The notes under the pieces were generated by a model, which saw only the letters and a list, made by a program, of their open reading frames with translations, was not told the DNA's origin and searched no databases. This document shows, one piece after another, positions 8,201-17,696 of a stretch of DNA of 64,000 nt. Source of the DNA: Clostridia bacterium (GTDB lineage: Bacteria > Bacillota > Clostridia > UBA1381); assembly GCA_017935675.1 (NCBI GenBank), contig JAGBHE010000064.1, forward strand, positions 124,001 through 188,000. Direction: 5' to 3'. Positions within the stretch are counted from its first letter, which is position 1. Every line of letters begins with the position of its first letter. A program made the position numbers and the translations under genes.

Positions 8201-8279
8201 TTTTTTTCAATGTCTTTTTGTCTTGAGATTGCCAATACAGGTAATCCTCCCAAGCTTCATCAAACCATACTTTTCTCAT
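8019..8279 (-). CDS. yoeB: YoeB/Txe-family mRNA interferase toxin
   Basis: An 86-residue toxin of the Txe/YoeB branch of the RelE superfamily. These enzymes cleave mRNA at the ribosomal A site. The N-terminal FDEAWEDYLYWQSQDKKTLK and the C-terminal SRRIDETNRLVYRL...ILSCKGHYED are family hallmarks; the terminal HY pair and the conserved Glu/Arg residues needed for catalysis are present. Its ATG shares one base with the antitoxin stop codon (TGATG), giving translational coupling. In the commonest arrangement YoeB is paired with YefM; here the partner is RelB/DinJ-like. Confidence 0.92.
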   Translation of the reverse strand: MRKVWFDEAWEDYLYWQSQDKKTLKKINQLLQDVERSGYSGIGKPEPLKGELQSFWSRRIDETNRLVYRLKDGIVEILSCKGHYED

Positions 8280-8536
8280 CAGTCTACCTCGATTATTTCA
8301 TGCTCCGTTCCTTTTCCGGCATCTAATGCCTCAATTCCTCGTTTTAAATGCTGCATATTATTATCGCTATAAAACGGATCATAAGATACTTCAAAAGGTA
8401 TTCTGTGTTCTCTGCTCATTTTTTTCGCAAAAATATTAAATGCTGCTGTCATTGTCAAACCCAGTTCCTTACAAGTAAGCTCCATGGCTCTCTTGTCAGC
8501 TTCATCCATTCTTATATTAACATTTAACTGTGCCAT
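8279..8536 (-). CDS. RelB/DinJ-family antitoxin
   Basis: An 85-residue antitoxin. The N-terminal ribbon-helix-helix (AQLNVNIRMDEADKRAMELT) and the following TMTAAFNIFAKKMSREHRIPFEV are typical of RelB/DinJ, which bind DNA as dimers and cover the toxin with their C-terminal region. The ATG at 8536 was chosen because AAAGGAAG lies about 9 bases upstream; an earlier in-frame ATG at 8572 overlaps the promoter -10 box. It is cotranscribed with the YoeB-like toxin and likely represses its own promoter. Confidence 0.9.
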   Translation of the reverse strand: MAQLNVNIRMDEADKRAMELTCKELGLTMTAAFNIFAKKMSREHRIPFEVSYDPFYSDNNMQHLKRGIEALDAGKGTEHEIIEVD

Positions 8537-8570
8537 AGAATAACACTTCCTTTCCTCTGTTAGTATATTC

Positions 8571-8599
8571 ATTATAGCACAATTTATTTACAATGTCAA
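8571..8599 (-). promoter_or_regulatory. Promoter of the toxin-antitoxin operon
   Basis: On the minus strand TTGACA (complement of 8594-8599) and TATAAT (complement of 8571-8576) are separated by exactly 17 bases, a consensus sigma-A promoter. The antitoxin ATG is 35 bases downstream of the -10 box. Confidence 0.85.
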
Positions 8600-8682
8600 T
8601 AAATTTATATATTTTTACGCTAAATGCACGAATATTTTTCTTGATTTATTGCTATTGACAGATAAAGTTTATTAAATTCATT

Positions 8683-8719
8683 TAACAAACTTGACAAAAT
8701 CAAACAAATTTGTTATTGT
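8683..8719 (+). promoter_or_regulatory. Possible additional promoter with inverted repeat
   Basis: TTGACA (8691-8696) and TATTGT (8714-8719) are 17 bases apart and are bracketed by TAACAAA (8683-8689) and TTTGTTA (8709-8715). It could be a second, regulated promoter for the pheST leader. The rest of 8600-8829 is AT-rich and shows no gene. Confidence 0.25.
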
Positions 8720-8829
8720 GGTATTGCCTTAAAATAATTTAAGATTCTAAAAAAACGCTGCATTTCTTACTGAAATCATTTATTTTTATGTATAATATAA
8801 TTTAAAATTCACTAAAATTAAAAAATCAC

Positions 8830-8859
8830 TTGACAATTTTTATTTTTTTGTGATATAAT
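8830..8859 (+). promoter_or_regulatory. Promoter of the pheST T-box transcript
   Basis: TTGACA (8830-8835) and TATAAT (8854-8859) with an 18-base spacer and extended TGA before the -10 box, immediately upstream of the T-box leader. Confidence 0.85.
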
Positions 8860-8870
8860 ACCTTTAATAT

Positions 8871-9143
8871 GTATAAAGGCAGTGAAGAGGCAAAGTAGGA
8901 TTTGATTCTGCGGAAAGAGAGCGGGGATCGCCGGCTGTAAGTTCCCGCGCGCGTGGCAAAATCACGAAATTTCACCTTGGAGCCGCCGCGGTGAAGCATT
9001 ATGTGAGTAGCCGCGGACGTGTGGCATACGTTAAATGCTTCAAATGAGGGTTTGCCCCTGATCGGGGTAAAAATGCGGGTGGTACCGCGGAGCATGTCTT
9101 CGTCCCGGATATGAAATTTTTCATATTTGCGGACTTTTTTTAT
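8871..9143 (+). ncRNA. T-box leader RNA sensing uncharged tRNA-Phe
   Basis: A T-box riboswitch controlling pheST. The T-box motif GCGGGTGGTACCGCGG is at 9075-9090, and an intrinsic terminator (GTCCCG...CGGAC stem with a central TATGAAA/TTTCATA pairing, then seven T) is at about 9100-9143. Stem I spans roughly 8871-8985; the specifier codon is read as TTC (Phe) at 8971-8973, followed by ACC. Uncharged tRNA-Phe pairing to the specifier and T-box would stabilise the antiterminator and let transcription enter pheS. Confidence 0.93.
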
Positions 9144-9201
9144 TGCTTTTGGTTTTGCAGAAATAAAATGTGCCTGAGGCACGGAAAGGATTGGATTTAT
9201 C

Positions 9202-10221
9202 ATGAAGGAAAAAATTCAGAGGATTAAGGAGCTGGTTGAGGAAAACCTCCGCGGCGCGTCTGATCTTGAAGCACTGGAAAATATCAGAATTAAGTTCCTT
9301 GGAAAAAAGGGCGAGCTTACAGCCGTGCTTAAGGGCATGGGAGCACTCCCCGCGGAGGAGCGTCCTGTTATCGGAGCTATGGCAAATGAAGTGAGGGCTT
9401 TTCTTGAACGGGAAATCGACGGCAAGAAAGAGGAGCTTTCAGCAAAGCTCCGTGAGGCAAAGCTGAAAAGAGAGGTAATTGATGTAACAATGCCCGGGCG
9501 TGTACAGGAGACCGGAAAGCTTCATCCTTTGACCTCCGTAATGAATTCCGTCAAGGACATTTTCCTCGGCATGGGCTTTCAGATTGCCGACGGTCCCGAG
9601 GTTGAGTATGACTACTACAATTTTGAAGCATTGAATATACCGCCCGATCATCCGGCACGGGATTCTCAGGATACATTCTATATTAATGACAATGTAGTTT
9701 TAAGATCCCAGACCTCGCCGATGCAGATAAGGGTTATGGAGAAGCAGAAGCCTCCCATAAGAATAATTGCTCCGGGCATGGTTTACAGAAGCGATGCCGT
9801 TGACGCAACTCATTCCCCGGTATTCCATCAGATTGAAGGACTTGTGGTTGATAAGGGAATAACCATGGCTGATCTTAAGGGAACTCTTGAAATGTTCATT
9901 AAATCCCTTTACGGCAGCGAAACCAAGGTCAGATTCCGTCCCCATCATTTCCAGTTTACAGAGCCGTCTGCTGAGGTTGACGTATCCTGCTTTGTATGCG
10001 GCGGTGAGGGCTGCAGAGTTTGTAAGGGTGAAGGCTGGATTGAAATACTCGGCTGCGGAATGGTGCATCCGAAGGTGCTTTCAAACTGCGGAATTGACCC
10101 TGAGGAATATTCCGGCTTTGCATTCGGTCTCGGACTTGAGCGTATTGCAATGAGGAAATATGACATAGACGATCTTCGCTTGTTCTATGAAAACGATTTG
10201 AGATTTTTAAAACAGTTCTGA
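9202..10221 (+). CDS. pheS: Phenylalanine--tRNA ligase alpha subunit
   Basis: A 339-residue catalytic subunit of the alpha2-beta2 enzyme that charges tRNA-Phe. The N-terminal coiled coil (about residues 1-85) is followed by the class II catalytic core with motif 2 ([19 protein letters not shown], residues 192-210) and motif 3 ([13 protein letters not shown], 305-317). A cysteine-rich insert ([17 protein letters not shown], about 260-280) is typical of bacterial PheS. It is governed by the T-box leader and is followed 21 bases later by pheT. Confidence 0.98.
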   Translation: MKEKIQRIKELVEENLRGASDLEALENIRIKFLGKKGELTAVLKGMGALPAEERPVIGAMANEVRAFLEREIDGKKEELSAKLREAKLKREVIDVTMPGRVQETGKLHPLTSVMNSVKDIFLGMGFQIADGPEVEYDYYNFEALNIPPDHPARDSQDTFYINDNVVLRSQTSPMQIRVMEKQKPPIRIIAPGMVYRSDAVDATHSPVFHQIEGLVVDKGITMADLKGTLEMFIKSLYGSETKVRFRPHHFQFTEPSAEVDVSCFVCGGEGCRVCKGEGWIEILGCGMVHPKVLSNCGIDPEEYSGFAFGLGLERIAMRKYDIDDLRLFYENDLRFLKQF

Positions 10222-10242
10222 TAAGGAAAGGGTGATATTTAA

Positions 10243-12627
10243 ATGAAATTACCAATGAGTTGGCTTAACGATTATACAGATGTTTCAGGGATTTCCCCGA
10301 AGGAATACGCTCATGTTATGACTATGACAGGCTCCAAGGTTGAGGGAGTGGAGAGCATGGGCGCCGAAATCAATAAGGTTGTCTGCGGCAAGGTTCTGGA
10401 ATGTGAGCCGCATCCGGACAGCGATCACCTCTCGGTGTGTAAGGTTGATGCAGGTACCGGGGAGGTTTTGCAGATTGTTTGCGGAGCACCGAATGTAAAG
10501 GCGGGGATAATTGTTCCCACAGCGCTTCACGGCTCAACGCTTCCGGGCGGAGTTAAAATAAAAAAAGGGAAGCTGCGCGGCGTTGTTTCAAACGGCATGC
10601 TTTGTTCTCATGACGAGCTGGGACTCACCGCGGCAGATCTCGGATATGAGCCGGAGTACGGAATTCTCATTCTGCCTGAGGATACGCCTGTGGGCAAGGA
10701 CATTAAAGAGGTGTTCGGGCTTAACGAGGATGTTGTTGAGTTTGAAATAACCTCAAACAGACCGGACTGCTTCAGCGTCATAGGTCTTGCAAGAGAAACG
10801 GCTGCATCTTTTAAGCGGCCCTTTGCTGTTAAAAAGCCTTGCTTTACGGAAGCCGGCGGAGATATTCACGAGCTTATTGACATTCAGGTTCAGAACAAGG
10901 AAAAGTGCCTGCGTTATACCTCAAAAATGGTCAGAAATGTAAAAATCGGACCGTCACCCGAATGGATGGTAAGAAGGCTGAAGGCATGCGGCGTACGTTC
11001 AATCAATAACATAGTAGATATAACAAACTATGTTTTGCTTGAATACGGGCAGCCGATGCATGCTTTTGACCTGAGGGACCTTGCCGGCGGAAAAATTGTT
11101 GTAAGATCGGCGCATCCCGGTGAAATAATAAAAACTCTTGATGAAACCGACAGAAAGCTTACACCGGATGACCTTGTTATTGCTGACGGTGAAAAAGCAG
11201 TTGCGGTTGCAGGCGTTATGGGCGGATTTAATTCTGAGGTTAAGCCTGATACGCAGACGGTTGTTTTTGAGTCCGCAACCTTTGACGGAACAAGTGTAAG
11301 AAAAACAGCTCAGCGAATTGGTCTCAGAACAGAGGCTTCCTCACGTTATGAAAAGGGTCTTGACGTATATAATACCCTGCCGGCGGTAGAGCGTGCATGT
11401 CAGCTTGTTGAAGAGCTTGGCTGCGGAGAGATTGTGGGAGGAACAATTGATATTTTCGGAAACCGGAAGGAGAAAACAACACTTGCCCTGAGACCGGAGA
11501 AAATAAACGCTTTTCTCGGAACTGATATCTCGAAGGAGCAGATGATTGAAATACTCAGAACGCTGGAATTTGAGGTTGACGAGGCGGCGATGACAATTAC
11601 CGCGCCGACCTTCAGACCTGACATTGAGTGTGAGGCTGATATATCTGAGGAAATCGCAAGATTTTACGGCTACGACCTTATTCCGACAACACTTTTGTCC
11701 GGAGAGACCACAATCGGTATAAAAAATAAGGAGCAGCAGGCTGAGGACAGACTGAGCAGCGTTATGCTTTCTCAGGGCTTTAACGAAATATGCACCTACA
11801 CCTTTACAAGCCCGTCTGTCTTTGATAAGCTGAATATTCCGTCAGACAGCGATATGAGAAATGTGGTAAAAATCAGAAATCCTCTCGGAGAGGATACCTC
11901 CGTTATGAGAACCACAACCCTTGGAAGTATGCTTGAGACTCTTTCAAGAAATCTGAATTTCAGCAATAAAAGTGCAAAGCTTTTTGAAATTGGCAGGATT
12001 TATATCCCCCGTGAGGGAGAGCTTCCGGAAGAGCCTGAGATACTGACTCTCGGAATGTACGGAGACAGCTTTGACTTTTATGATATAAAGGGCGCCTGCG
12101 AAGCGGTTATCAGCGAAATGCATGTCAAGGACGTTTCATATGAGCAATGTACGGATAATCCGACTTTCCATCCCGGAAGATGTGCATGTATAACTGCCGG
12201 AGACAGACAAATCGGCGTAGTAGGTCAGCTTCATCCGTCTGTTGCCGCAAATTATGATATTGATGTTCCTGTTTATGCGGCTCAGATTGAGCTTGAAGGG
12301 TTGATGGCGGCTGCTGAAAGCACCGTTAAATATAAGCAGCTTCCGAAGTTCCCGGCTGTTACAAGGGATATAGCAATGCTTGTTGATGTACAGGTTCCCG
12401 TGGCGGCTCTTGAAGGCATTATAACAGCGGCAGGAGGAAAGCTGATGGAATCGGTTCAGCTGTTTGATGTGTATGAAGGAAAGCAGATTCCGGAGGGTAA
12501 AAAGAGCGTTGCCTATTCAGTAGTATTCAGAGCGGCAGACAGAAGCCTTACAAATGATGAGGTAAATGTTATTTTTGATAAAATGCTTAAAAATCTTGAA
12601 AAGGAAGCCGGCGCTCAGCTGAGATAA
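10243..12627 (+). CDS. pheT: Phenylalanine--tRNA ligase beta subunit
   Basis: A 794-residue subunit of the usual bacterial length. Domains in order: an EMAP/OB-fold tRNA-binding domain (about 40-150), B3/B4 editing domain (about 210-380, including PMHAFDLRDL), B5 domain (about 405-480), a catalytic-like core (480-690) and a C-terminal ferredoxin-fold anticodon-binding domain (about 700-793, beginning FPAVTRDIAMLVD). It edits Tyr-tRNA-Phe and binds the anticodon. It is the second gene of the T-box operon; mtnN starts 13 bases after its stop. Confidence 0.98.
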   Translation: MKLPMSWLNDYTDVSGISPKEYAHVMTMTGSKVEGVESMGAEINKVVCGKVLECEPHPDSDHLSVCKVDAGTGEVLQIVCGAPNVKAGIIVPTALHGSTLPGGVKIKKGKLRGVVSNGMLCSHDELGLTAADLGYEPEYGILILPEDTPVGKDIKEVFGLNEDVVEFEITSNRPDCFSVIGLARETAASFKRPFAVKKPCFTEAGGDIHELIDIQVQNKEKCLRYTSKMVRNVKIGPSPEWMVRRLKACGVRSINNIVDITNYVLLEYGQPMHAFDLRDLAGGKIVVRSAHPGEIIKTLDETDRKLTPDDLVIADGEKAVAVAGVMGGFNSEVKPDTQTVVFESATFDGTSVRKTAQRIGLRTEASSRYEKGLDVYNTLPAVERACQLVEELGCGEIVGGTIDIFGNRKEKTTLALRPEKINAFLGTDISKEQMIEILRTLEFEVDEAAMTITAPTFRPDIECEADISEEIARFYGYDLIPTTLLSGETTIGIKNKEQQAEDRLSSVMLSQGFNEICTYTFTSPSVFDKLNIPSDSDMRNVVKIRNPLGEDTSVMRTTTLGSMLETLSRNLNFSNKSAKLFEIGRIYIPREGELPEEPEILTLGMYGDSFDFYDIKGACEAVISEMHVKDVSYEQCTDNPTFHPGRCACITAGDRQIGVVGQLHPSVAANYDIDVPVYAAQIELEGLMAAAESTVKYKQLPKFPAVTRDIAMLVDVQVPVAALEGIITAAGGKLMESVQLFDVYEGKQIPEGKKSVAYSVVFRAADRSLTNDEVNVIFDKMLKNLEKEAGAQLR

Positions 12628-12640
12628 ATGAGGTGAAGGC

Positions 12641-13318
12641 ATGATCGGAATAATCGGAGCTACTGATTTTGAAATGGAAATCCTGCTGAGGGATATGGAA
12701 ACTGAAAAAAAAACCGCAATAGGCGGCTTTGAGTTCAGGACGGGAAGCCTTTTCGGGGAGAAAATCACAGCCGTAAAATGCGGAATCGGAAAGGTGTTTA
12801 TGGCGGCATGCTGCCAGACAATGCTGCTGAATTTCCCGGTTGAGAGAATAATTAATATAGGAGCCGCCGGTGCTTTAACCGGCGGCCTGCGGCCCGGCGA
12901 CGCGGTTCTTGCCGATGGGGCGGTTCAGTATGATATGGATACAACCGCTTTCGGAGATCCCCTCGGCATGATATCCGGAATAGGAAAGGTGATGTTTGAC
13001 TGCGACATTTGCAGGGGCTTCGGTGAAGCCCTTGGCAGGGCGGGAATACATCATATTGTCGGACATAACGCTACTGCGGACAGATTCTGTGCCGATACTG
13101 CGGTAAAGGATATGCTTGTGTCGCATTTCGGCTGCGTCAGTGTTGATATGGAGGCGGGAGCGCTTGCACAGGTGTGTTATATAAACAGCAAGCCCTTTGA
13201 GTCGATAAAAATCATATCTGACAGAGCCGATGATACATCAGGTGATGATTACAATGAATACACGGGAACCGTCGGCGAACGTGTAATGGAAATATTAAAA
13301 ATCAGGTTCAGCGTTTAA
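12641..13318 (+). CDS. mtnN: 5'-methylthioadenosine/S-adenosylhomocysteine nucleosidase
   Basis: A 225-residue purine nucleosidase that cleaves adenine from methylthioadenosine and S-adenosylhomocysteine, recycling by-products of polyamine synthesis and methylation. The phosphorylase fold is seen in GIIGATDFEMEILL (acidic residues at 11-13), INIGAAGALTGGLRPGD (71-87), VDMEAGALAQVCY (168-180, Glu171) and SDRADD (193-198, catalytic Asp194). It follows pheT closely and is probably in the same transcript. Members of the family can also act on futalosine. Confidence 0.88.
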   Translation: MIGIIGATDFEMEILLRDMETEKKTAIGGFEFRTGSLFGEKITAVKCGIGKVFMAACCQTMLLNFPVERIINIGAAGALTGGLRPGDAVLADGAVQYDMDTTAFGDPLGMISGIGKVMFDCDICRGFGEALGRAGIHHIVGHNATADRFCADTAVKDMLVSHFGCVSVDMEAGALAQVCYINSKPFESIKIISDRADDTSGDDYNEYTGTVGERVMEILKIRFSV

Positions 13319-13421
13319 AAAACGGTGAAATATTGCGCTGTTTTCATAAAATTGTTGTTTTTTCATGAAAAAAGCCGTAAAAGTTCTGTAATATTTCTAT
13401 ACATAAATTTCAAAAAATATA

Positions 13422-13449
13422 TAGACATTTCTCAAAAATATGGTATAAT
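13422..13449 (+). promoter_or_regulatory. Promoter of ppdK
   Basis: TAGACA (13422-13427) and TATAAT (13444-13449) are 16 bases apart, about 65 bases before the ppdK start codon. A short palindrome (TTTTTTCATGAAAAAA near 13356-13371) upstream may weakly end the pheST-mtnN transcript. Confidence 0.7.
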
Positions 13450-13514
13450 TAAATATGTAGGCGTTTCATTATCTTTGTGTGACTGCCGGAGATTATTTTT
13501 TAGGAGGAAAAAGA

Positions 13515-16145
13515 ATGAGTAAAAAGTTTGTATACCTTTTCAGCGAAGGCAATGCCGATATGAGAAACATACTCGGCGGCAAAGGCGCGAATCTTGCTGA
13601 AATGACAAACCTCGGAATGCCTGTTCCTCAGGGATTCACAATTTCTACAGAGGCTTGTACTCAATATTACGAGGACGGAGAAAAGATTAACGACGAAATT
13701 CAGGCTCAGATTATGGAGTACATCGAAAAGATGGAAGAAATCACGGGCAAAAAGTTCGGCGATCAGGAAAATCCTCTTCTCGTTTCCGTGCGTTCAGGAG
13801 CAAGAGCTTCAATGCCGGGTATGATGGATACCATCCTTAACCTTGGTCTTAACGAGACTGTTGTTGAGGTAATGGCAAAGAAGTCAGGAAATGCTCGTTG
13901 GGCATATGACTGCTACAGAAGATTTATTCAGATGTATTCCGACGTTGTTATGGAGGTGGGCAAGAAGTATTTTGAAGAGCTCATCGACAAGATGAAGGAA
14001 GAAAAGGGTGTAAAGCTTGATACAGAGCTTACAGCTGATGATCTTAAGGAGCTTGCAAATCAGTTCAAGGCTGAATACAAGTCAAAAATCGGTGTTGATT
14101 TCCCGTCTGATCCTAAGGAACAGCTTATGGGAGCAATCAAAGCGGTCTTTCGTTCATGGAATAATCCCCGTGCTATAGTTTACAGAAGAATGAATGATAT
14201 TCCCGGTTCATGGGGAACAGCCGTAAACGTTCAGATGATGGCGTTCGGTAATTTGGGAGAAACCTCCGGTACAGGCGTTGCATTTACACGTGACCCTGCT
14301 ACAGGTGAAAAGAAGCTTTACGGTGAATACCTTATAAATGCGCAGGGCGAGGATGTTGTTGCCGGTGTAAGAACTCCGTCACCTATTGCTCAGCTCGAAC
14401 AGGACATGCCTGAGGTGTACAAGCAGTTTGTGAACATTGCCCAGACTCTTGAAAATCATTACCGTGACATGCAGGATATGGAGTATACGATTGAGGACGG
14501 AAAGCTTTATATGCTCCAGACAAGAAACGGTAAGAGAACAGCGGCTGCTGCTCTTAAAATTGCTGTTGACCTTGTTAATGAGGGCAAAAGAACAGAGGAA
14601 GAAGCACTTCTTATGGTTGAGCCGAAGCTTCTTGATTCATTGCTTCATCCTACATTTAAGGCTGCCGCTCTTAAGAATGCGGTTACAATAACAAAGGGTA
14701 TAGACGCATCACCCGGTGCTGCTGTCGGTGCTGTATACTTTACGGCTGAGGAAGCTGTAGCAGCAGCTCAGGGCGGAAATAAGGTTGTTCTTGTTCGTCA
14801 GGAAACATCTCCTGAGGATATTGAGGGTATGGATGCCGCTCAGGGTATACTTACCGCAAGAGGCGGAAAGACCTCCCATGCAGCCGTTGTTGCCCGCGGT
14901 ATGGGTAAGTGCTGTGTATCAGGCTGCACAGAGATAAAGGTATACGAGGACGAGAAGTATTTTGTTGCCGGTGACAAGAAGTTTGTTGAGGGTGATGTTA
15001 TTTCACTTGACGGTTCTACAGGTATGGTTTATGAGGGCGCTGTTGAAACTCAGGAGGCTGACCTCTCAGGATATTTTGAAACATTTATGGGTTGGGCAGA
15101 TAAGTACAGAACCCTTAAGGTAAGAACAAATGCAGATACTCCGAGAGACGCTAAGCAGGCTGCTGCTTTCGGCGCTGAAGGTATCGGTCTTTGCCGTACA
15201 GAGCATATGTTCTTTGAGGAAACAAGAATCAAGGCTGTTCGTGAAATGATAGTTTCCAAGACAGTTGAGCAGAGAGAAGCTGCGCTTGCAAAGATTCTTC
15301 CTATGCAGCAGGGCGATTTTGAAGAGCTTTACAGAGCTCTTAAGGGCTATCCGGTTGTAATCAGATTCCTGGATCCCCCGCTTCATGAGTTCGTTCCCCA
15401 TGCTGATGAGGACATCAAGGAGCTTGCAAATGAAATGGGTCTTACCTTTGAGGAGCTTAAAGCAACTGTTGAAGGGCTTCATGAGTTCAATCCGATGCTC
15501 GGACACAGAGGCTGCCGTTTGGCTGTAACATATCCTGAAATCGCAAAGATGCAGACAACAGCTGTTATTCAGGCTGCTATTGCCGTAACAGGCGAGGGTA
15601 TCCCCGTTGTTCCTGAAATTATGATTCCTCTCGTAGGTTCTGTAGAAGAGCTTAAGTATGTCAAGAAGGTAGTTTGCGATACAGCTGATGCAATTATTAA
15701 GGCAGCGGGAATTGATATGAAGTATCAGGTTGGTACAATGATTGAGATCCCGAGAGCGGCACTTCTTGCTGATGAAATCGCAAAAGAAGCTGAATTCTTC
15801 TCATTCGGAACAAATGACCTTACACAGATGACCTTTGGTCTTTCACGTGACGATGCCGGAAAGTTCCTGGATGATTATTATTCAAAGAAGATTTACGAAT
15901 CAGATCCGTTTGCAAAGCTCGACCAGGATGGCGTAGGTAAGCTTGTTAAGATGGCTGCAGAGCTTGGAAGAAAAACAAGACCTGACATCACTCTCGGTAT
16001 CTGCGGCGAGCACGGCGGAGATCCGTCAACAGTTGAGTTCTGTCACAGAATAGGCCTTAACTACGTTTCCTGCTCACCTTTCCGTGTGCCTATTGCAAGA
16101 CTTGCTGCCGCACAGGCAAAGGTTAAGGAAAATCTTGCTAAATAA
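13515..16145 (+). CDS. ppdK: Pyruvate, phosphate dikinase
   Basis: An 876-residue enzyme interconverting pyruvate, ATP and phosphate with PEP, AMP and pyrophosphate, a common glycolytic step in anaerobes. The N-terminal nucleotide-binding part (about 1-350) is followed by the central phospho-histidine domain with GGKTSHAAVVARGMG (His455, the canonical position) and the C-terminal PEP/pyruvate barrel ending in LGICGEHGGDP (Cys830). The ATG at 13515 has AGGAGG at 13502-13507. Length is that of the full bacterial enzyme. It is transcribed from its own promoter and ends at the hairpin at 16190. Confidence 0.98.
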   Translation: MSKKFVYLFSEGNADMRNILGGKGANLAEMTNLGMPVPQGFTISTEACTQYYEDGEKINDEIQAQIMEYIEKMEEITGKKFGDQENPLLVSVRSGARASMPGMMDTILNLGLNETVVEVMAKKSGNARWAYDCYRRFIQMYSDVVMEVGKKYFEELIDKMKEEKGVKLDTELTADDLKELANQFKAEYKSKIGVDFPSDPKEQLMGAIKAVFRSWNNPRAIVYRRMNDIPGSWGTAVNVQMMAFGNLGETSGTGVAFTRDPATGEKKLYGEYLINAQGEDVVAGVRTPSPIAQLEQDMPEVYKQFVNIAQTLENHYRDMQDMEYTIEDGKLYMLQTRNGKRTAAAALKIAVDLVNEGKRTEEEALLMVEPKLLDSLLHPTFKAAALKNAVTITKGIDASPGAAVGAVYFTAEEAVAAAQGGNKVVLVRQETSPEDIEGMDAAQGILTARGGKTSHAAVVARGMGKCCVSGCTEIKVYEDEKYFVAGDKKFVEGDVISLDGSTGMVYEGAVETQEADLSGYFETFMGWADKYRTLKVRTNADTPRDAKQAAAFGAEGIGLCRTEHMFFEETRIKAVREMIVSKTVEQREAALAKILPMQQGDFEELYRALKGYPVVIRFLDPPLHEFVPHADEDIKELANEMGLTFEELKATVEGLHEFNPMLGHRGCRLAVTYPEIAKMQTTAVIQAAIAVTGEGIPVVPEIMIPLVGSVEELKYVKKVVCDTADAIIKAAGIDMKYQVGTMIEIPRAALLADEIAKEAEFFSFGTNDLTQMTFGLSRDDAGKFLDDYYSKKIYESDPFAKLDQDGVGKLVKMAAELGRKTRPDITLGICGEHGGDPSTVEFCHRIGLNYVSCSPFRVPIARLAAAQAKVKENLAK

Positions 16146-16189
16146 GATAATTAAATAAAAGACCTTTCGGGAGAAAGGATATTTAAAAA

Positions 16190-16234
16190 ACTAAGCGGTG
16201 CATCTGTTGCGGTTGCGCCGCTTAGTTCATTTTT
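16190..16234 (+). terminator. Terminator of ppdK
   Basis: A 12-bp stem, ACTAAGCGGTGC (16190-16201) with GCGCCGCTTAGT (16215-16226), one G-U pair, followed by a T-rich stretch. A smaller hairpin, CCTTTC-GGGA-GAAAGG (16163-16178), precedes it. Its left arm resembles the conserved 5' block of the dispersed element at 679 and 40347. Confidence 0.85.
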
Positions 16235-16264
16235 ACGCACTTTTTTCATTGCGTATTTCATCCG

Positions 16265-17488
16265 TTAAATCATCCAAATAGGTACAATATAATTGTCGCT
16301 ATCAACTGCAGAAAGTGTTTCTTTCATACAAATAATTGCACCTTTACCTCTTGGAACAGATGCTTTATCTAAAAGCTTAAACGGTCTTATAAGTTCTGTT
16401 CCGGGACCGGCAGTTCTCTTAATTTCAATAGGATGAAGCATGCCGTCACTTTCAATTACAAGGTCGATTTCATTACTGTTTGTGTCACGGTAATACCACA
16501 TAAGACATTCTTTTGCATTGTTGTAATACGTTTTGATAATCTCAGACACAACGTAGTTTTCAAGTATTGCACCGTTAATTGCTCCGTTTGCTAAAACCTC
16601 CGGTGATGAATATCTTGTAAGATATGCAACGAGTCCGGTATCAAAGAAATACATTTTGGGAGTTTTTATTGTTCTCTTCAGTAGATTGTTTGAATACGGA
16701 CGCAAGAAAAATACAATGTCAGATTTTTCGAGAATTTTCAGCCAACGCTTTGCGGTATCGTTGGAAATGCCAACATCCTGAGCAATATCTGACACATTAA
16801 GCAGCTGACCTGCCCTGCAAGCTGCTGAACGAATAAAATCACTAAACAGCATCGAGTCGTAAATATCGGCTATCTCTTTGACATCTCTCTCTATATAAGT
16901 TTGAAGATAACTGCTGTAAAACAGATCCCTGTCTGTGTATTTTCCGCTTATATGTCCGGGCAGAGAGCCATTCCATATGCGTCTGTATATTTCCTTAAGA
17001 TCGGCAGGCTTATTTATTTTGCTGCGTTTCTTTAATTTCTCTAAATCAATAGAAAATGGCTCGGTTTTATCATTTCCATAGATTTCATGTTGAGAAAGTG
17101 AGGGCATGTGAATAATGGCAATTCTTCCGGCAAGCGATTCCTGTGCAAGCTCCATAAGCTTAAATGGTTGAGAACCTGTAAGCCAAAACGAACCCGGAGC
17201 AGCGCCTTTGTCTATTGCCAATTTTATATAAGAAAAAAGTTCAGGTGCATATTGAACTTCATCTATCAAAATAGGTAATGAATGTATTTGTAAGAAAAGA
17301 GCCGGATCCTTCGACGCTAATTTTCTTTCTTCCATATCATCCAACAATACCTCTTCACGGTTACCATCCATAAGATGCTTTAGTATAGTTGATTTGCCGA
17401 CTTGCCTTGCGCCTGTTATCAAAATACATGCATATTCTTCAGAAGCGGATTTAATTTTTTCCTCTAAGTCACGGTTTATATATGCCAT
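16265..17488 (-). CDS. AAA-type ATPase with C-terminal DUF4143 domain
   Basis: A 407-residue protein of the common ATP-binding family with a DUF4143 nuclease-like C-terminus. Walker A GARQVGKST is at residues 26-34 and the Walker B region LPILIDEVQYA at about 72-82. The C-terminal part contains NSNEIDLVIESDGMLHPIEIKRT (shown in two pieces: EIDLVIE and HPIEIKRT), the E-D-EIK pattern of restriction-endonuclease-like folds. Biological role is not established; such genes are frequent, often duplicated and often mobile. RBS GAGAGGTG precedes the ATG. It stands alone, convergent to ppdK. Confidence 0.88.
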   Translation of the reverse strand: MAYINRDLEEKIKSASEEYACILITGARQVGKSTILKHLMDGNREEVLLDDMEERKLASKDPALFLQIHSLPILIDEVQYAPELFSYIKLAIDKGAAPGSFWLTGSQPFKLMELAQESLAGRIAIIHMPSLSQHEIYGNDKTEPFSIDLEKLKKRSKINKPADLKEIYRRIWNGSLPGHISGKYTDRDLFYSSYLQTYIERDVKEIADIYDSMLFSDFIRSAACRAGQLLNVSDIAQDVGISNDTAKRWLKILEKSDIVFFLRPYSNNLLKRTIKTPKMYFFDTGLVAYLTRYSSPEVLANGAINGAILENYVVSEIIKTYYNNAKECLMWYYRDTNSNEIDLVIESDGMLHPIEIKRTAGPGTELIRPFKLLDKASVPRGKGAIICMKETLSAVDSDNYIVPIWMI

Positions 17489-17594
17489 GGATATTCACCT
17501 CTCATATTTTAATCCGGATATATTATATATCAAATATACACATTTGTCAAGGTTAATTTACGATTGCATCGCAAAATACATCACGAAAAGAAAA

Positions 17595-17624
17595 GAGGAA
17601 AACCCATTTTACTGAGTTTTCCTC
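17595..17624 (-). terminator. Terminator of the glyA-GHL6-SGNH operon
   Basis: GAGGAAAAC (17595-17603) pairs perfectly with GTTTTCCTC (17616-17624). On the minus strand it is followed by TTTTCTTTT, as expected of an intrinsic terminator about 70 bases after the SGNH stop. Confidence 0.8.
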
Positions 17625-17696
17625 ATCTTCTTACATGGCAATGCTCGTATTCCTGTTTAAAGTCCTTAGGAACACGCCGCAAAATCCTGCAGTTTT

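Noticed and set aside
13325-13522. Small plus-strand ORF of 65 codons before ppdK
   Set aside because: It spans the ppdK promoter and RBS, has no RBS of its own and an AT-driven composition.
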